Assembly (NCBI RefSeq): GCF_946885885.1
Contig: NZ_CAMPHN010000013.1
Coordinates: forward strand, 1-50,590
Length of the DNA: 50,590 nucleotides
From: an uncultured Pseudomonas sp.
GTDB taxonomy: Bacteria; Pseudomonadota; Gammaproteobacteria; Pseudomonadales; Pseudomonadaceae
Reading direction: 5' to 3'
This document shows, piece after piece, positions 8,242 to 18,559 of this stretch. A program made the position numbers and the translations under genes. Positions within the stretch are counted from its first letter, which is position 1. Each line of letters opens with the position of its first letter. The notes beneath the pieces are model-generated. The model did not search any database, was not told the origin of the DNA, and worked only from the letters and a program-made list of their open reading frames with translations.

Positions 8242-8361
8242 TCAACCTTCGTGGTTGATCAGCCATTGCGGGTACAGGCCTTTGCCGTCCTGCGGTTTGC
8301 TGTCAGCCAGCACCGGGGCGGCAAGGACGAGGGTTGCAGCGAAAGCGACGAGGGTTTCCAT
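8242..8361 (-). CDS. Small secreted peptide, 39 residues
   Basis: ATG 8361 begins a 39-residue frame. Residues 1-19 (METLVAFAATLVLAAPVLA) form a textbook signal peptide ending in a VLA-D cleavage site. The mature part of about 20 residues starts DSKPQDGKGLYPQW. GGAG lies seven bases upstream of the ATG. A perfect 8-bp-armed hairpin (8240-8260) overlaps the stop codon. I do not recognise the family. It is probably transcribed together with ohr, so a periplasmic stress role is possible but unproven. Confidence 0.6.
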   Translation of the reverse strand: METLVAFAATLVLAAPVLADSKPQDGKGLYPQWLINHEG

Positions 8362-8410
8362 GAGCGATCTCCACGAATCGATTTGGCTGCCCAAGAAACA
8401 ATAGCACTAA

Positions 8411-8472
8411 TATTTTGCACGCAAGCCATTTCCATGAAGCGAAACTTACTCCGCATGTATTTTGCGCGCAAG
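8411..8472. promoter_or_regulatory. Two near-identical TTGCRCGCAA sites upstream of peptide/ohr genes
   Basis: TATTTTGCACGCAAG (8411-8425) and TATTTTGCGCGCAAG (8458-8472) differ at one base and are 47 bases apart. Each has a TTGC-RC-GCAA dyad. They lie 50-111 bases upstream of the peptide start, in an AT-rich promoter region, and look like a pair of operators for a dimeric (for example MarR-family) regulator. Confidence 0.45.
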
Positions 8473-8519
8473 ATAATTTTTAATTAATTTGCGATAAGCG
8501 TTGTTTGATTCAGGAATAA

Positions 8520-8633
8520 GTGCGGCGAGACATCGATCGACAGGACGTAGGGTTGCCATGAAAGGAAATGAGTCGAGGAGGACTCCCCCGCCCGGGCGGG
8601 CTTATCCGTCAGGCCTTTGGCGGGGCCTTTTTC
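8520..8633 (+). ncRNA. Candidate small RNA with GGA-loop hairpins and terminator
   Basis: There is no reading frame here. The stretch contains three GGA motifs, two placed in hairpin loops: CAT/ATG around GAAAGGAA (8558-8571) and GAGTC/GACTC around GAGGAG (8570-8585). Then come a GC-rich palindrome and a terminator-like AGGCC...GGCCT hairpin with a T run (8611-8632). Exposed GGA loops are what RsmA/CsrA-binding RNAs show. No GacA box is visible upstream, so a RgsA(P16)-like RNA is an alternative. The exact 5' end is a guess. The rest of the gap (8634-8994) has no gene I can support. Confidence 0.4.
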
Positions 8634-8994
8634 AGCGTTTGCATGAACAGCTTTATCTCGATCAATCGTCGACCGCTGCCCCTTCCATCGCGGTCATGAT
8701 TGATCCCGTACTATCCTTTAGTCATAGAAAATTCGAGAAGGCAGCGAAACAAGGTAGTAATGGCAGCCATCTGCTGGATTTATGCGATCACCGAACTGCT
8801 ACCTATGGCAAAGTGACTCACCACTGTAGCGCGTATGATTGAAAGCCCCAGTGGCTCAGCGGCAGTTCGCCACTCGTGGATGCACCGATACAGGGATCGT
8901 CAGGTGTTAGTCAGACAGGACTAATAGCACTTCTTCGGCACCGCCACGGGTCTTATAGACATGGGGGCGCCGATGAAACCAGAGGCGACTCACA

Positions 8995-11900
8995 TTGAGC
9001 GAAGTACAGGGCGTGTTCTCTAGGGCAGCGGATGACCTAGGTGCACCGACGGCACCATCCCGGTTGTTCGAGGCCATCTTCGATCTGGCGTCATCCGCTA
9101 TGCTGCTGCTCGATGAGCAGGGCCGGATACTGAAGGTCAATGAGGCCTTCACCGAACTGCTCGGTTACGCCCGTGCCAGCTTGCCCGGCAAAGCCTTGAT
9201 CGACTTCCTCCACCCCGCTGATCGCGACCGGCTGCATACCCCGGCCGCCTCGGGTTTTCCGCTCGAGCTGCGCTATTGGCACAAGGATGGCAGCCTGATG
9301 CACGGGCGCAGCAAGCTGGTTACCGTCGGCGACCTGGGACTGGCTGAAATCGTTCGGGTGGAAGCCCCTAAGGGCCTGGATAAGCAGCTCGAAGAAGATC
9401 AATGGCTGCAGCGCATCATCGAAACCGCGCCAGGCATTATCGGCACCTTCCGCCTCGATAGTAACGGCGCGGTGTCCCTGCCTTGGGCCTCGCCGGGCTA
9501 CGAACAATACTATGGCGTGACCGTGGACGATCTGAAGCGGGATGCCGGCATCCTCTTCGACCGTGTCCACCCCGAAGATATCGCCCGGGTGCAGGAGTCG
9601 CTCGCCGAGTCGGCGCGCACGCTGCGCGCCTGGCAATGCGAATACCGGGTTCGTCATCCGCAAAAGGGCGAAATCTGGCTCGAGGGCCGCTCCAAACCGA
9701 CGCGTGAAGCCGACGGTTCAATTCTCTGGTTCGGTTTCCTGCACGATATCAGCGAGCGCAAACGTATCGAACAGGCGCTGCGGGAAAGCGAGGAACGCTT
9801 CCGCAAGGCGTTCGACTCCGCCGCGATCGGCATGGCCCTGCTGACCGTCGACGGCCGCTGGCTGCGCGCCAACCGTTACCTTTGCGAGCTGCTCGGTTAC
9901 AGCGAGGAGGAGCTGCAACAAACTTCCAGCCAGGCCCTCACCCATCCGGACGACCTACCCGGGGAGCTCGCCGGCAACCAAGCCCTGATAGCCGGCGAAG
10001 TCCCCTACTTGCGCCTGGAAAAGCGTTACCGCAACCGCGACGACCGCTATCTCCGGATGCGGCTGACGGTCAGTTCGGTACGTGCGAGGGACGACGCCCC
10101 TCTGTATCTGGTCGCCCAGATCGAGGACCTCAGTCACCTTATCAAGGTCGAAGAACGCCTCTCGCTGATGCACTTCGCTCTCAGCCATGTGCACGAGGCC
10201 GCCTACTTGATCGACCGCCAGGCGCGCTTCCGCTACGTCAACGACGAGGCCTGCCGAAGCCTGGGTTATAGCCGTGCAGAACTGCTGAGCATGACCGTAG
10301 GCGAAATAGATCCGGACTGGACCAACGAGCAGATTCTGGCGGATTGGCACGACCATCCGGATCGCCCGCCGGAGATCATCGAAAGCCGCCACCAAACCAA
10401 GGACGGCCGTATCTTTCCGGTCGAACTCAGCATCACCTACCTCGAACTCGACGGTGAGAGCTACAGCCTGGAGCTGGCCCGCGACATCAGCGAACGCAAG
10501 CAACTGCAGGCAGTCCTGCAAGACAGCGAGCAACGCTTCCGCGAAATCTTCGAGTACACATCGGACAGCCTCTATCTGCTGGAGGTGACTGCGGATCGAC
10601 GCTTTCGCCACATCGAGGTCAATGCAGCCTTCGAGCGCACCTCAGGGTTGCGCCGCGAGCAGTTGATCGGCCGGTATCTCGGCGAGCTCGCCCCCAAAGC
10701 CAGCGACAGGGTTATGGCGAGTCTCAAGCATTGCCTAGCCAGTGGTAAACCAGTCGAATGGGAAGGCGACATAGAGCTGCCAACTGGCCTCTTAACCATC
10801 CATTCAAGCTTCATTCCCATATTCGACGCACGCGGAAACGTCTACCGCATCGCCGCCATCAGTCGCGACGTCAGCGAACGCAAACGCATGGAAAACCGCT
10901 TGCTGGCCAGCGAACAACAGTTCCGCGCCCTGGCAGAAAACTCGCTGAACCTGATCGTCCGCTACGACCTGAATTGCCAGCGTACCTATGTCAACCCGGC
11001 GTTCGAACGGGAAACCGGTATCCCGGCCGCCAAGGCCCTGCATTGCCCGCTCGAAAGCCATTGGCAGGGCGACATTACCGCCGCCGAACACGAGGCGCTG
11101 ATACGCCAGGTGATCGCCACCGGCGAGCCGCTGCAATCCGTCCAGGAATGGCTATGCCCACAGACGGGGGAAATGGTCGTACATGCCATACAGCTGATCG
11201 CCGAACGCAATGCGAATGGCGAAGTGATCAGCGTTCTGGGCAAAGGCTACGACATCACCGCCTTGAAGCGCCATGAGCGCCTGGAGGAAGCCCGCTTGCG
11301 GATTTTCGAGCAACTGGCGCACGGAGCCCTGCTAGCGGAAGTGCTGGAGCTCGTCGCCCAGTACGTCGAGCAAGCGCGTCCGGACTTCCTGGCCAGCATC
11401 ATGTTGATGGACGAGGATGGTCGCCACTTGATCGCCGGCTCGGCCCCCAGCCTGTCGCCCGATTACATCGAGTCCCTCGGCCAGGTCGAGATCGGCGAAG
11501 GCGTGGGTATCTGCGGCACCGCCGCTTGGCGCGGAACCACGATCATCGCCGAAGACCTGCTCACTCATCCGGACTGCATCGCCTTCCGCGAACGGGCCGG
11601 TGCGGAGGGGCTGCGGGCCTGCTGGTCGGAACCGATCCTGGACTCCAACGACGCGGTACTGGGGACCTTCTGTATCTATCTGCGCCAACCGGGGCTGCCG
11701 AGCGAAGACGACCTCAGGCTGGTTCATCAAGCCAGCCATCTGGCCGCCATCGCCATCGAGCGCAAACGCGCCGAAGCCTTGCTGCTCGAGAGCGAACAGC
11801 GCTACCGGGATATCTTCGATAGCTCCCTGGACCCATTGTTCCTCCTGGAGGTGGTCGCAGATCAACGCTTCCGCATCATCGAGGTCAATCCGGCCTTCGA

Positions 11901-13245
11901 ACGCAGCGTGAGCATGGAGCGCGCCGAACTGATCGGCAGGAGCATCGAGGAAACGCTGCCAGCGACCGTCGCGGCCAGGGCGATTGCCAAATTTCAGCAC
12001 TGCGTGGACAGCTGGTCGCCGATCGACGAGGAAATCCAGTTAAACCTGCCCATCGGACAGCGGATCTTTCACTCGACGTTGATCCCGGTATGCAGCGCCT
12101 CGGGGCGCATCCAGAGGATCGTCGGCATCTTCCGCGACATCACCGAGCGCAAGCATGCCGAGCGCACGCTGCACGTCCGCGAGCAAGAGTTCCGCGCCCT
12201 GGTGGAGAACAGCCCGGATGTCGTCGCCCGCTTCGATCTACAGGGCCGCTTCATTTACGCCAACCCGGCGACCCAAGCCATACTCGGCAAATCCTTGGAT
12301 AAGCTGCTCGGCAAAGGCCCCGATGAAGTCCTACCCTGGTTAACGGCGACCCACACCTTCCGCAAAACCCTCGCGCGCATAGCGCGAACCGGCGAAGCCG
12401 CCAAAGAAGAGGTGGTCATCGACGCCCCTGCCGGCACCGATGCGACCCGCTTCGAGGCCCGCCTGGTGCCCGAGCGCGACCGCCAGGGGCAACTCGTCAG
12501 CATCCTCTCGATCGGCCGCGACATCAGCGCCATGCGCGCGGCGGAACGGCGCCTGCAGGAATCCAATGCGCAACTGCGCCTGCTGTCCAGCCGCCGTGAA
12601 ACCATACGGGAAGAGGAACGCAAACGCATGGCCCGGGAAATTCACGACGAACTGGGTCAGCAACTCACCGCGCTGCGCATGGGCATTTCCCTGCTGCGCC
12701 TGCAATTCGGCAAAGACCTGCCGCTACTGGTGGACTCCGTGCAGACACTGATGACGCGGGTCGACGAAACCATCCATGTGGTGCGCAACGTGGCGACCAG
12801 CCTGCGCCCCGCAGCCCTCGACATGGGCCTGACCTCGGCGCTCGAGTGGCTGGTCTCCGAATTCTCCCGGAACACCGGTATCGCTTGCCAGTTGAAAGCG
12901 CCAAGAACCCGCCTGGAACTCGATAACGAGCGCGCCACCGCGGCCTTCCGGGTCATTCAGGAATCCTTGACCAATGTCGCCCGACACGCCCGCGCCAACC
13001 GCGTGGAGATCCACTTGAAACCGAGTCGCAATGAGGTTTTGATCGAGGTACGCGACGATGGCAGGGGGTTCGATGCAAAGCAAATACGATCGGGCACGCT
13101 AGGAATGCTCGGAATGCGTGAACGCGGCCACATGCTTGGAGGTGCGGTGAACATAGACAGTACCCCTGGGCAAGGCACTCGTGTTCAATTACAGATCCCT
13201 TTACAGATATCCCCGAGGCCCCATGATTCGACTGATGATCGCTGA
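8995..13245 (+). CDS. Multi-PAS/GAF soluble sensor histidine kinase (NarX/HisKA_3 type)
   Basis: A 1416-residue cytosolic kinase with no membrane segment. In order it has six PAS domains (about residues 20-760), a GAF domain (about 775-925), two more PAS domains (about 930-1180), a HisKA_3 dimerisation domain with phospho-histidine about 1217 in REIHDELGQQLTALRM, and a C-terminal HATPase with the N box ESLTNVARHARAN and G box DDGRGFD. The start is TTG 8995, with AGAGG upstream; nearby ATGs are out of frame. The two short MCP-like genes downstream use the same TTG-AGY-GAA start. It overlaps the response-regulator gene by 23 bases, so that regulator is the likely phosphorylation partner. Confidence 0.94.
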   Translation: MSEVQGVFSRAADDLGAPTAPSRLFEAIFDLASSAMLLLDEQGRILKVNEAFTELLGYARASLPGKALIDFLHPADRDRLHTPAASGFPLELRYWHKDGSLMHGRSKLVTVGDLGLAEIVRVEAPKGLDKQLEEDQWLQRIIETAPGIIGTFRLDSNGAVSLPWASPGYEQYYGVTVDDLKRDAGILFDRVHPEDIARVQESLAESARTLRAWQCEYRVRHPQKGEIWLEGRSKPTREADGSILWFGFLHDISERKRIEQALRESEERFRKAFDSAAIGMALLTVDGRWLRANRYLCELLGYSEEELQQTSSQALTHPDDLPGELAGNQALIAGEVPYLRLEKRYRNRDDRYLRMRLTVSSVRARDDAPLYLVAQIEDLSHLIKVEERLSLMHFALSHVHEAAYLIDRQARFRYVNDEACRSLGYSRAELLSMTVGEIDPDWTNEQILADWHDHPDRPPEIIESRHQTKDGRIFPVELSITYLELDGESYSLELARDISERKQLQAVLQDSEQRFREIFEYTSDSLYLLEVTADRRFRHIEVNAAFERTSGLRREQLIGRYLGELAPKASDRVMASLKHCLASGKPVEWEGDIELPTGLLTIHSSFIPIFDARGNVYRIAAISRDVSERKRMENRLLASEQQFRALAENSLNLIVRYDLNCQRTYVNPAFERETGIPAAKALHCPLESHWQGDITAAEHEALIRQVIATGEPLQSVQEWLCPQTGEMVVHAIQLIAERNANGEVISVLGKGYDITALKRHERLEEARLRIFEQLAHGALLAEVLELVAQYVEQARPDFLASIMLMDEDGRHLIAGSAPSLSPDYIESLGQVEIGEGVGICGTAAWRGTTIIAEDLLTHPDCIAFRERAGAEGLRACWSEPILDSNDAVLGTFCIYLRQPGLPSEDDLRLVHQASHLAAIAIERKRAEALLLESEQRYRDIFDSSLDPLFLLEVVADQRFRIIEVNPAFERSVSMERAELIGRSIEETLPATVAARAIAKFQHCVDSWSPIDEEIQLNLPIGQRIFHSTLIPVCSASGRIQRIVGIFRDITERKHAERTLHVREQEFRALVENSPDVVARFDLQGRFIYANPATQAILGKSLDKLLGKGPDEVLPWLTATHTFRKTLARIARTGEAAKEEVVIDAPAGTDATRFEARLVPERDRQGQLVSILSIGRDISAMRAAERRLQESNAQLRLLSSRRETIREEERKRMAREIHDELGQQLTALRMGISLLRLQFGKDLPLLVDSVQTLMTRVDETIHVVRNVATSLRPAALDMGLTSALEWLVSEFSRNTGIACQLKAPRTRLELDNERATAAFRVIQESLTNVARHARANRVEIHLKPSRNEVLIEVRDDGRGFDAKQIRSGTLGMLGMRERGHMLGGAVNIDSTPGQGTRVQLQIPLQISPRPHDSTDDR

Positions 13246-13852
13246 TGACCACGCCATCATGCGCGAAGGGTTGAAACAACTTTTCGCCCTGGCCGGCGAC
13301 CTGCATGTAGTCGGCGAAGCGGAAAACGGCGCCGTGCTGCTCGAACGGCTGCGGCAGAACGATGTCGACCTGCTGCTGCTGGACATGAGCATGCCGGGCA
13401 TCAGTGGCGAGGATCTGCTGTTTCGGGTCCACAGCCATTATCCGCAACTGCCGATCCTGGTCCTGAGCATGCACAACGAAGTGCCCATCGCCCAGCGTGC
13501 GCTCAAGGCCGGTGCGGCCGGCTATCTGACCAAGGACCGCGACCCGGAAACCCTGCTGGTGGCCGTCCGCCGGGTGGCCGCCGGCGGACGCTTCATCGAC
13601 GCCGAACTCGCCGAGCAGATCGCATTCGCCGCCACTGGGCCGGCTGCGGATAATCCGCATGACGAACTGACCAGCCGCGAATTGCAGATCATGCGTCTGC
13701 TCGCCCGTGGCCTCAGCGTCACGGCGATCGCCACGGAACTGGCCATCAGCCATAAGACCGTCAGCACCCATAAAGCGCGCCTGATGGAAAAGATGGGCTT
13801 TACCAGCACCGCCGATATCGTCCGCTACGTCATGACGCAAGGGCTGTCCTGA
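13223..13852 (+). CDS. NarL/FixJ-family response regulator, kinase partner
   Basis: The 209-residue protein has a receiver domain (residues 1-120: acidic D8/D9, phospho-acceptor D54 in LLLLDMSMPG, lysine in GYLTKDRD) and a C-terminal LuxR-type helix-turn-helix (about 145-205, recognition helix in KTVSTHKARLMEKMGF). The start ATG 13223 has GAGG upstream and lies inside the kinase 3' end, indicating coupled translation. Its recognition helix is identical to that of the regulator at 22595, so both probably bind the same DNA sites. Confidence 0.95.
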   Translation: MIRLMIADDHAIMREGLKQLFALAGDLHVVGEAENGAVLLERLRQNDVDLLLLDMSMPGISGEDLLFRVHSHYPQLPILVLSMHNEVPIAQRALKAGAAGYLTKDRDPETLLVAVRRVAAGGRFIDAELAEQIAFAATGPAADNPHDELTSRELQIMRLLARGLSVTAIATELAISHKTVSTHKARLMEKMGFTSTADIVRYVMTQGLS

Positions 13853-13888
13853 GCGCCGCGTCAACCATCGGTCAAACGCCAGGCTGGC

Positions 13889-13986
13889 GTGGGAGGGGCC
13901 GGGTGGCGTTCCGCTGGGTGGCACCCCGCTTCAGCCGCGATTGATCTTGATGGCGCAGAAAGCATCGCGGCTGAAGCCCCTCCCAC
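13889..13986. repeat. REP element of the GTGGGAGGGGC/CTTCAGCCGCGA type
   Basis: Outer 11-bp arms (13889-13899, 13976-13986) and inner 13-bp arms (13929-13941, 13964-13976) carry the cttcagccgcgat core typical of Pseudomonas REP sequences. A second palindromic unit with GGTGGGTTA/TAACCCACC arms follows at about 14068-14135. The gap 13853-14270 between the convergent response-regulator and pilE genes has repeats but no gene. Confidence 0.75.
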
Positions 13987-14270
13987 AGATAGCGACAGAT
14001 TATTCGTGTCGCGACAACATTGAAATGTCGGTTAGTCGCGGTCTTACCCATGTGCCGCGATCCCGTAGGGTGGGTTAGGCGCACGCAGCGGATAGCGATG
14101 AACCAACAAGTTCCATTGCGCCGTAACCCACCATTGGCGCAATGAAGGTAGGCGGCGCACCACGATGACAGTGCCTGCTCGTTCGGAGGCTGGCGCCGCT
14201 CTACAGTTATCAGACACATCATGGTTGTCGTGACACTAGGAGCCTTGAGCTTCCTGCATCCGTACTTGGA

Positions 14271-14753
14271 TCAGCGCCGCCAACACGCGGCGAGGGCGGC
14301 ACCCGCGGCTTGCCCTTTGGCCCCCGTATTGGTCAGGGTCAAGGTTCCGCAGGTATCGCCTACCATGGAGCCCTTGGGCACCGCCTGCAAGGTGTAGCCG
14401 CTGGCGGTCGGTTTGGCGGCGAAGCTCAGGTCGTAGTTGCTGTTGGTACCGTCCTTCGGCGCTGTGGTGAACGGCAAGCCGGGAGCTTTATCGTCGGCGG
14501 TCAGGTAGGTACCGTTAGCGGTGTAATGCCGCTCCATAAATTGCGCCAACTCCAGCAATGCGCTTTGCGCATCCGCACGCTTGGCCCTTCGCACATAGTC
14601 CTGATACGAGGGATAGGCGATCGCTGTCAGGATGCCGATGACGACCACCACGATCATCAGTTCGATCAGGGTAAAGCCCTTGTTTCGTGATATGGAGCTT
14701 CGTGGTGCCGACTGAAAAACCGCGCCGGGCAAATTGCCGATGGACCGAGTCAT
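14271..14753 (-). CDS. pilE: Type IV pilin-like protein, PilE family minor pilin
   Basis: The 160-residue prepilin has the cleavage site NKG^[16 protein letters not shown], including the Glu at mature position 5. An N-terminal helix follows ([27 protein letters not shown]), then a globular domain with two cysteines (GDTCGTL and ACWRR) that could form the C-terminal disulfide loop. Minor pilins prime pilus assembly with PilY1 at the tip. The leader is 26 residues, longer than the usual 6-10, but ATG 14753 has AGGAG upstream and shares one base with the pilY1 stop (TGATG). It is the last gene of the minor-pilin operon. Confidence 0.93.
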   Translation of the reverse strand: MTRSIGNLPGAVFQSAPRSSISRNKGFTLIELMIVVVVIGILTAIAYPSYQDYVRRAKRADAQSALLELAQFMERHYTANGTYLTADDKAPGLPFTTAPKDGTNSNYDLSFAAKPTASGYTLQAVPKGSMVGDTCGTLTLTNTGAKGQAAGAALAACWRR

Positions 14754-17700
14754 CAGTTGCTCCTCACTTCATGCCAGGATTGACGGCCGTGTCTCCGCGG
14801 GTCGGGGTTCTTAATACATCTTGGGGCGGAACCGTTGGAACCGGCGAAACACAGCTGTGCATTGTCCCCGTCCCTTGCTTCGACTGGTGTTGTACCTTTG
14901 ACCACGCCGACACCTTTATCTGAATAGCCCGACGAGGGATTGCCATCAATGGCGTCCTTGCTATCCAACACGCCGTCGCCATTGGTATCGAAATACATGT
15001 AGCTGAGTCGGCTGCCACTGGATAATGCAACAGACATAATCCAACTGGTTCCACCGAAAGCGCAGGGATCCGCAGAGGGGGTCATAGTGGTAAAAATCAC
15101 CCGGTCGCTACGCAGGGTGGCCTTGGCAACCACCCGCTCGCCTTGCGCGCCAGTGGCACCCTCGCCCGTCTGCCAGGCAAGATCCAGATACCAGCCCTTG
15201 TCGCTATTCTGCAAGGCATTCTCGGTAATGACGCGAGCTTTGTCGCCGCTGCTCAGCGTGGACTCCTTGATGATCTGCTGTTCGAGCAAGTCATCGCGCC
15301 CGTCGATCGACAGCCCGTTGTCGATAATCCCGTAGAAGGTCTCTACCGCCGGGTTCTCCGGAATTTCGTTATCGCCGGTGCGGTAAAAACTACCGGTGCC
15401 GAAAAACACCATGGGCTGCTTTTTGTCGTTGAAAGCGGCGGACAGCGGCGCGGTGATGGCTTGCCGCGCTCCCGTATCGTCCTTGGCGATGAACAGCGGG
15501 TTAGCGTTGAGCGCACCGGGGATACCCCAACTGATAGTATTATTGCCGCTCAGGTCCAGTCGCCAGAGGTTGCCGAGTGTGTCGGCCACATAAACTCGGT
15601 CGACAATCTGGTCCGCGTTCATGTCGGCGACCAAGGGGGCACCGAGGCCGCCTGTAGTGCCCAGGGTGAACTCCTTGATCACGCTACCGTCGGCGGCGTC
15701 CAGGATCCACACCTTGCCATTGGCCGGCGCACTATCGTGGTAACCGCTGCTGACGATCACCCCGAATTTTTGATTGGGCAGTGCGACCAACGATGGCTGG
15801 CCAATGGTGTAGCCCATGCTCGGGTGAGTGAACTCCCACATCACATTTTCACTGGTCATGTTGCCAGGGTCGGTGATGTCGAGGGCAAACACGCTGTTGC
15901 CGCCAGCACCGGTCGTACCTACGACCATGGTGCGCCAACCGTCATCGCCCAACCAGACATCCGAAATGCGTGGCGTGCCATCGACGTAATAGCGGTGGGA
16001 ATAGGCCGGCTCGGTCAGATCGATCAATGTGTCCAGTACGTTGTTGGGCACATAAGCGAACAGCTCGCCACCACCATTTTTCGCGGACTCTTTGCTGACC
16101 CTGGCATCGAAGCCGTGCAGCATGCCGTCGTTGGCACCGACGACGACCATTGGCTTGCGGCTTTTATAGGCGTCGGATGCACGGAAGGCGGCATAGGCTT
16201 TGCCCACGGCGCCATCGTTCCAAGCCAGGCTGGCGTAACCGAAATTTTGCTGATGGATGAACTGGGGATCCGAATTGATTATGTCCCCCAGACGACTGGC
16301 ACGTTGACGAAAAGGCTTATCGGCTTTCTCGTCGGTAATCTCCAACGAGCGATCGCCACGCAGAAAAGCTACGCGCTGTTGCGCAATAGAGGTATCCGCT
16401 TCACCCTCTTTGACGAATCCGACGCGCTGGGTTTCCTTCAGACCGTCCCATGTGAAGTCGATACCCTCGATCGAACGCAGTGGGCCATTGGCAGTGTCTT
16501 CGCTGGGCGGCGCACTGCTAAAGATCTTCCGCGCGGAGATATCGGGGAGGCTATCCAAAGCACTAGCGGCACTCCAACTCTCGGTCCCCACCTCACCATC
16601 GACGACCAGCTTTGCCAGAAGGTCGCCGCTCCAACGTTTGCTATTGAGTTCCGATTGGAATACGGCCGTATCGGTACTCAGGCGAGTCGAATTGGTCGCC
16701 AGCGAAGCCAGGGTACCTTGTGCCTCGTTGGCGATATTAGCGAATGCAAGTTTGAGACTCTCGACCATCCGGGCCGCATCGCTCGCCACGTAAAAATTAT
16801 CGGGGCGAGGATAGTCTGTGGCCAATGTGTCTGAGGTGGTGTGCCACCACTCATCAGGTAGCGCCTCGCTACGCTCATAAGGTTCGAAATTTTTAGGCAC
16901 CGTGAAACCACCGTATTTGGCGGCGAGCCAGTACTGGTTGCTGGATTTTCCGGCCAGTACCTCGTTCTCACGAACGTCGACCCAATGAGTAGAGACGGTT
17001 TGCTTCCCAACCCAATCCTTACGTAGATCGGTAGTGTGGGCGTCGTAGGCAAGGCCTGCGATATAGGCAGAACTCAGGCGATTATTATTGAAGGGGGTAT
17101 CGATGGTGATATTTTCGAGCGCGGCCACCTTCTGCGTCGCTTTTACCACATCGACGCTTTTGTCATCGCTGACTTCCTTTGGCACGTCCGGCTCTTGGGC
17201 TCTTTGGATGTTCTGGGGAAGATTCTTATCCCGGTGCGTATTGGTATCGCCGATGCCGAGAATCACGTTCTTCTGGCAGGCATATTGAATAGGGTCAGCA
17301 TCCGTCCAGTCGGTGATAACCGGGAAGCCATCGGCCAGCTCGTAGCGAATGGATTTATCATCACCGAGGGTTGAATAGGCCGGCACATTACCTTGACCCT
17401 TGAAATAGCGCAGCGCCGTATAGAACAGCTCGCTGACCGGATCATAGTGTTTATGGTCCTTGGCGGTCATCTGGCCGAATTTGTTCAGGTAGTTTATAAC
17501 TCCACTATCGTGAATTTTGGCATTGGTACTAGTGGCATCATCCTGGTCAGGGTTTCGTATAAAAGTACCGTAAGTTGCATCCCACTCATGAGCACCGTTC
17601 TTCTGGTTGCCAGCCACCCTTGGAACACGAACGGTTTGGCCGACAAATTTCTGCTTGGCGCGCATCACGCCACCGTCACGCCATACACTATGATCGTTCA

Positions 17701-18559
17701 GGTAGCCGAAAACGCTATAACGAAGATCGCTGGAGTATTGTTGTATCAAGCCTTCGGGCTTGTAGCCTTTTGCATAAGGCTTGCAATTGGCTTCCAAACC
17801 AACGTCAGGATCGCACACCTTCACCCGTATATAAACCTCATATACGGTGCTTCCGTTATCGGAAAGATCGGTGTCCGATGTGTACGCGCTAGCCTCTCCG
17901 CTCAAATCGCCATCCAGGGTAAAACGCATGCGATTACCCAAACCGGCGAGACGCGTTTTGAATCCATACCAACTCGCCGGGGTTGCATTACTTACCGTTG
18001 TGCCTCCCCAAATAGCTCGCCAACCACTTTCATTCTGACCTGTATGCCTAGCTTTCTCTAACCAAGTGTCGTCTTTCGTATCCTTGACACGATAACCGCC
18101 GGTCAATGCACTACGAAACGGATCGATGGTCTGGGTCGCCGCCCAGTTGAGGAAGTTACCGCTCCATAACTTACCGCTACAAGTACGATTACTGGCTTTA
18201 GACTTGGGGAAAAAATGGCTGTCACGGCGATCTTCATGCTTCGAATCATGCTTATAGTCGTAGCACTTATCCGCATCGAAATAGCCGACATACTTATTGC
18301 TGACGGAGTAATCGCCGAGGTTGGCCATACTGAGAATGGTGGGCCACTCCACCGAAGGCACCAACGCCAGATTGCCCGGCACACTCCCGCCACCCAATAA
18401 CAGTGGCGACTGGGAAACGTCCGCTCGGGCGGTCGAGGCGAAAGCCACCGCCAACGACATCATAAAGGCCAGGCCTGTGTGCAGCAGTTTGTATCGACGC
18501 GCGAGGCTGTCCATCACTACGACTCCCGAAGAGGGCTTATAAGGCGGTCGGCGGTTCAT
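14753..18559 (-). CDS. pilY1: PilY1-like pilus tip protein
   Basis: A 1268-residue secreted protein. After a signal peptide ([22 protein letters not shown]) comes a roughly 600-residue variable N-terminal half, then the PilY1 C-terminal beta-propeller (about 720-1150, beginning [15 protein letters not shown]). Calcium-type loops are seen at DMNADQIVD and, near the C-terminus, [12 protein letters not shown]. PilY1 sits at the pilus tip, acts in adhesion and mechanosensing, and promotes pilus assembly. The ATG at 18559 overlaps the pilX stop (TAATG). An in-frame ATG at 18514 has a better GGGAG ribosome site and gives a more normal signal peptide, so it may be the true start. I see no clear von Willebrand A motif. 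Confidence 0.93.
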   Translation of the reverse strand: MNRRPPYKPSSGVVVMDSLARRYKLLHTGLAFMMSLAVAFASTARADVSQSPLLLGGGSVPGNLALVPSVEWPTILSMANLGDYSVSNKYVGYFDADKCYDYKHDSKHEDRRDSHFFPKSKASNRTCSGKLWSGNFLNWAATQTIDPFRSALTGGYRVKDTKDDTWLEKARHTGQNESGWRAIWGGTTVSNATPASWYGFKTRLAGLGNRMRFTLDGDLSGEASAYTSDTDLSDNGSTVYEVYIRVKVCDPDVGLEANCKPYAKGYKPEGLIQQYSSDLRYSVFGYLNDHSVWRDGGVMRAKQKFVGQTVRVPRVAGNQKNGAHEWDATYGTFIRNPDQDDATSTNAKIHDSGVINYLNKFGQMTAKDHKHYDPVSELFYTALRYFKGQGNVPAYSTLGDDKSIRYELADGFPVITDWTDADPIQYACQKNVILGIGDTNTHRDKNLPQNIQRAQEPDVPKEVSDDKSVDVVKATQKVAALENITIDTPFNNNRLSSAYIAGLAYDAHTTDLRKDWVGKQTVSTHWVDVRENEVLAGKSSNQYWLAAKYGGFTVPKNFEPYERSEALPDEWWHTTSDTLATDYPRPDNFYVASDAARMVESLKLAFANIANEAQGTLASLATNSTRLSTDTAVFQSELNSKRWSGDLLAKLVVDGEVGTESWSAASALDSLPDISARKIFSSAPPSEDTANGPLRSIEGIDFTWDGLKETQRVGFVKEGEADTSIAQQRVAFLRGDRSLEITDEKADKPFRQRASRLGDIINSDPQFIHQQNFGYASLAWNDGAVGKAYAAFRASDAYKSRKPMVVVGANDGMLHGFDARVSKESAKNGGGELFAYVPNNVLDTLIDLTEPAYSHRYYVDGTPRISDVWLGDDGWRTMVVGTTGAGGNSVFALDITDPGNMTSENVMWEFTHPSMGYTIGQPSLVALPNQKFGVIVSSGYHDSAPANGKVWILDAADGSVIKEFTLGTTGGLGAPLVADMNADQIVDRVYVADTLGNLWRLDLSGNNTISWGIPGALNANPLFIAKDDTGARQAITAPLSAAFNDKKQPMVFFGTGSFYRTGDNEIPENPAVETFYGIIDNGLSIDGRDDLLEQQIIKESTLSSGDKARVITENALQNSDKGWYLDLAWQTGEGATGAQGERVVAKATLRSDRVIFTTMTPSADPCAFGGTSWIMSVALSSGSRLSYMYFDTNGDGVLDSKDAIDGNPSSGYSDKGVGVVKGTTPVEARDGDNAQLCFAGSNGSAPRCIKNPDPRRHGRQSWHEVRSN

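Noticed and set aside
8846..8890. Sequence resembling a tRNA D-arm (GTGGCTCAGCGGCAG)
   Set aside because: No acceptor stem, anticodon stem or TTCGAATC arm can be formed around it.
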